Shown here: positions 6,344 to 6,358 of the stretch, piece by piece | Layout of the letters: each line of letters begins with the position of its first letter | Numbering within the stretch: position 1 is the stretch's first letter | NCBI GenBank assembly: GCA_002344795.1 | Contig: DDUM01000001.1 | Coordinates: forward strand, 1 to 6,358 | Source: Flammeovirgaceae bacterium UBA2338 | Lineage (GTDB): Bacteria > Bacteroidota > Bacteroidia > Cytophagales > Cyclobacteriaceae | Length of the DNA stretch: 6,358 nt | Direction of reading: 5' to 3' | Program-made: the position numbers and the translations under genes | The notes under the pieces: model-generated | Seen by the model: the letters and a program-made list of their open reading frames with translations, nothing else | Told to the model about the DNA's origin: nothing | Databases searched by the model: none

Positions 6344-6358
6344 AATGACCTGACGGGG

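Noticed and set aside
6090..6345. Overlapping open frames across the repeat array on both strands, encoding G/W-rich or P/T-rich peptides
   Set aside because: Frames are open because the unit lacks stops. The 106-bp block is not a multiple of three, so the encoded motif changes each block, and no signal or family resemblance is seen.

Overview
The window looks like ordinary chromosomal DNA from a member of the Bacteroidota, most plausibly a cytophagal or related gliding-type bacterium. The basis is the type of permease: very large FtsX/MacB-like proteins whose N-terminus combines the 'LKNYFKIAIRSL...INITGLAVG' and 'WVNDETSYDKFH' motifs and whose C-terminus is NPV-x-SL-[KR]-[ST]-E. Supporting signs are the near absence of Shine-Dalgarno sequences, a perfect TAnnTTTG-type -7 box upstream of the last gene, and a DUF2807/GIN-domain secreted protein. 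The genus cannot be read from the sequence.

Layout. Positions 1-2285 hold a large permease gene on the + strand whose first ~55 codons lie outside the window. A gap of 12 bases separates it from a complete paralogue at 2298-4670, and the two are probably co-transcribed. An 81-base intergenic segment follows with a strong nested inverted repeat (4680-4731). Next, at 4752-5492, comes a secreted 246-residue protein whose C-terminal half is a neat ~20-residue rung repeat. Only two bases after its stop codon lies the stop of a convergent gene on the - strand (5495-6010), a small 171-residue class I SAM-dependent methyltransferase. The rest of the window, 6011-6358, is non-coding. It holds a Bacteroidota-type promoter for the methyltransferase and then a G-rich minisatellite of 21/22-bp units organised into a 106-bp higher-order repeat.

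How the parts relate. The two permeases form a module of unknown substrate; no ATPase subunit is in view, so they must rely on one encoded elsewhere. The GIN-domain protein is exported and could belong to the same envelope module, but the structured gap leaves co-transcription open. The methyltransferase is on the other strand and appears unrelated.

The non-gene DNA is the most unusual part. The minisatellite begins about 60-80 bases upstream of the methyltransferase start and contains a visible recombinant (deleted) copy. It has a possible diverged two-unit relative in the 4683-4728 intergenic segment. I found no clear novel defence, mobile or RNA system; these repeat observations are the leads worth following.
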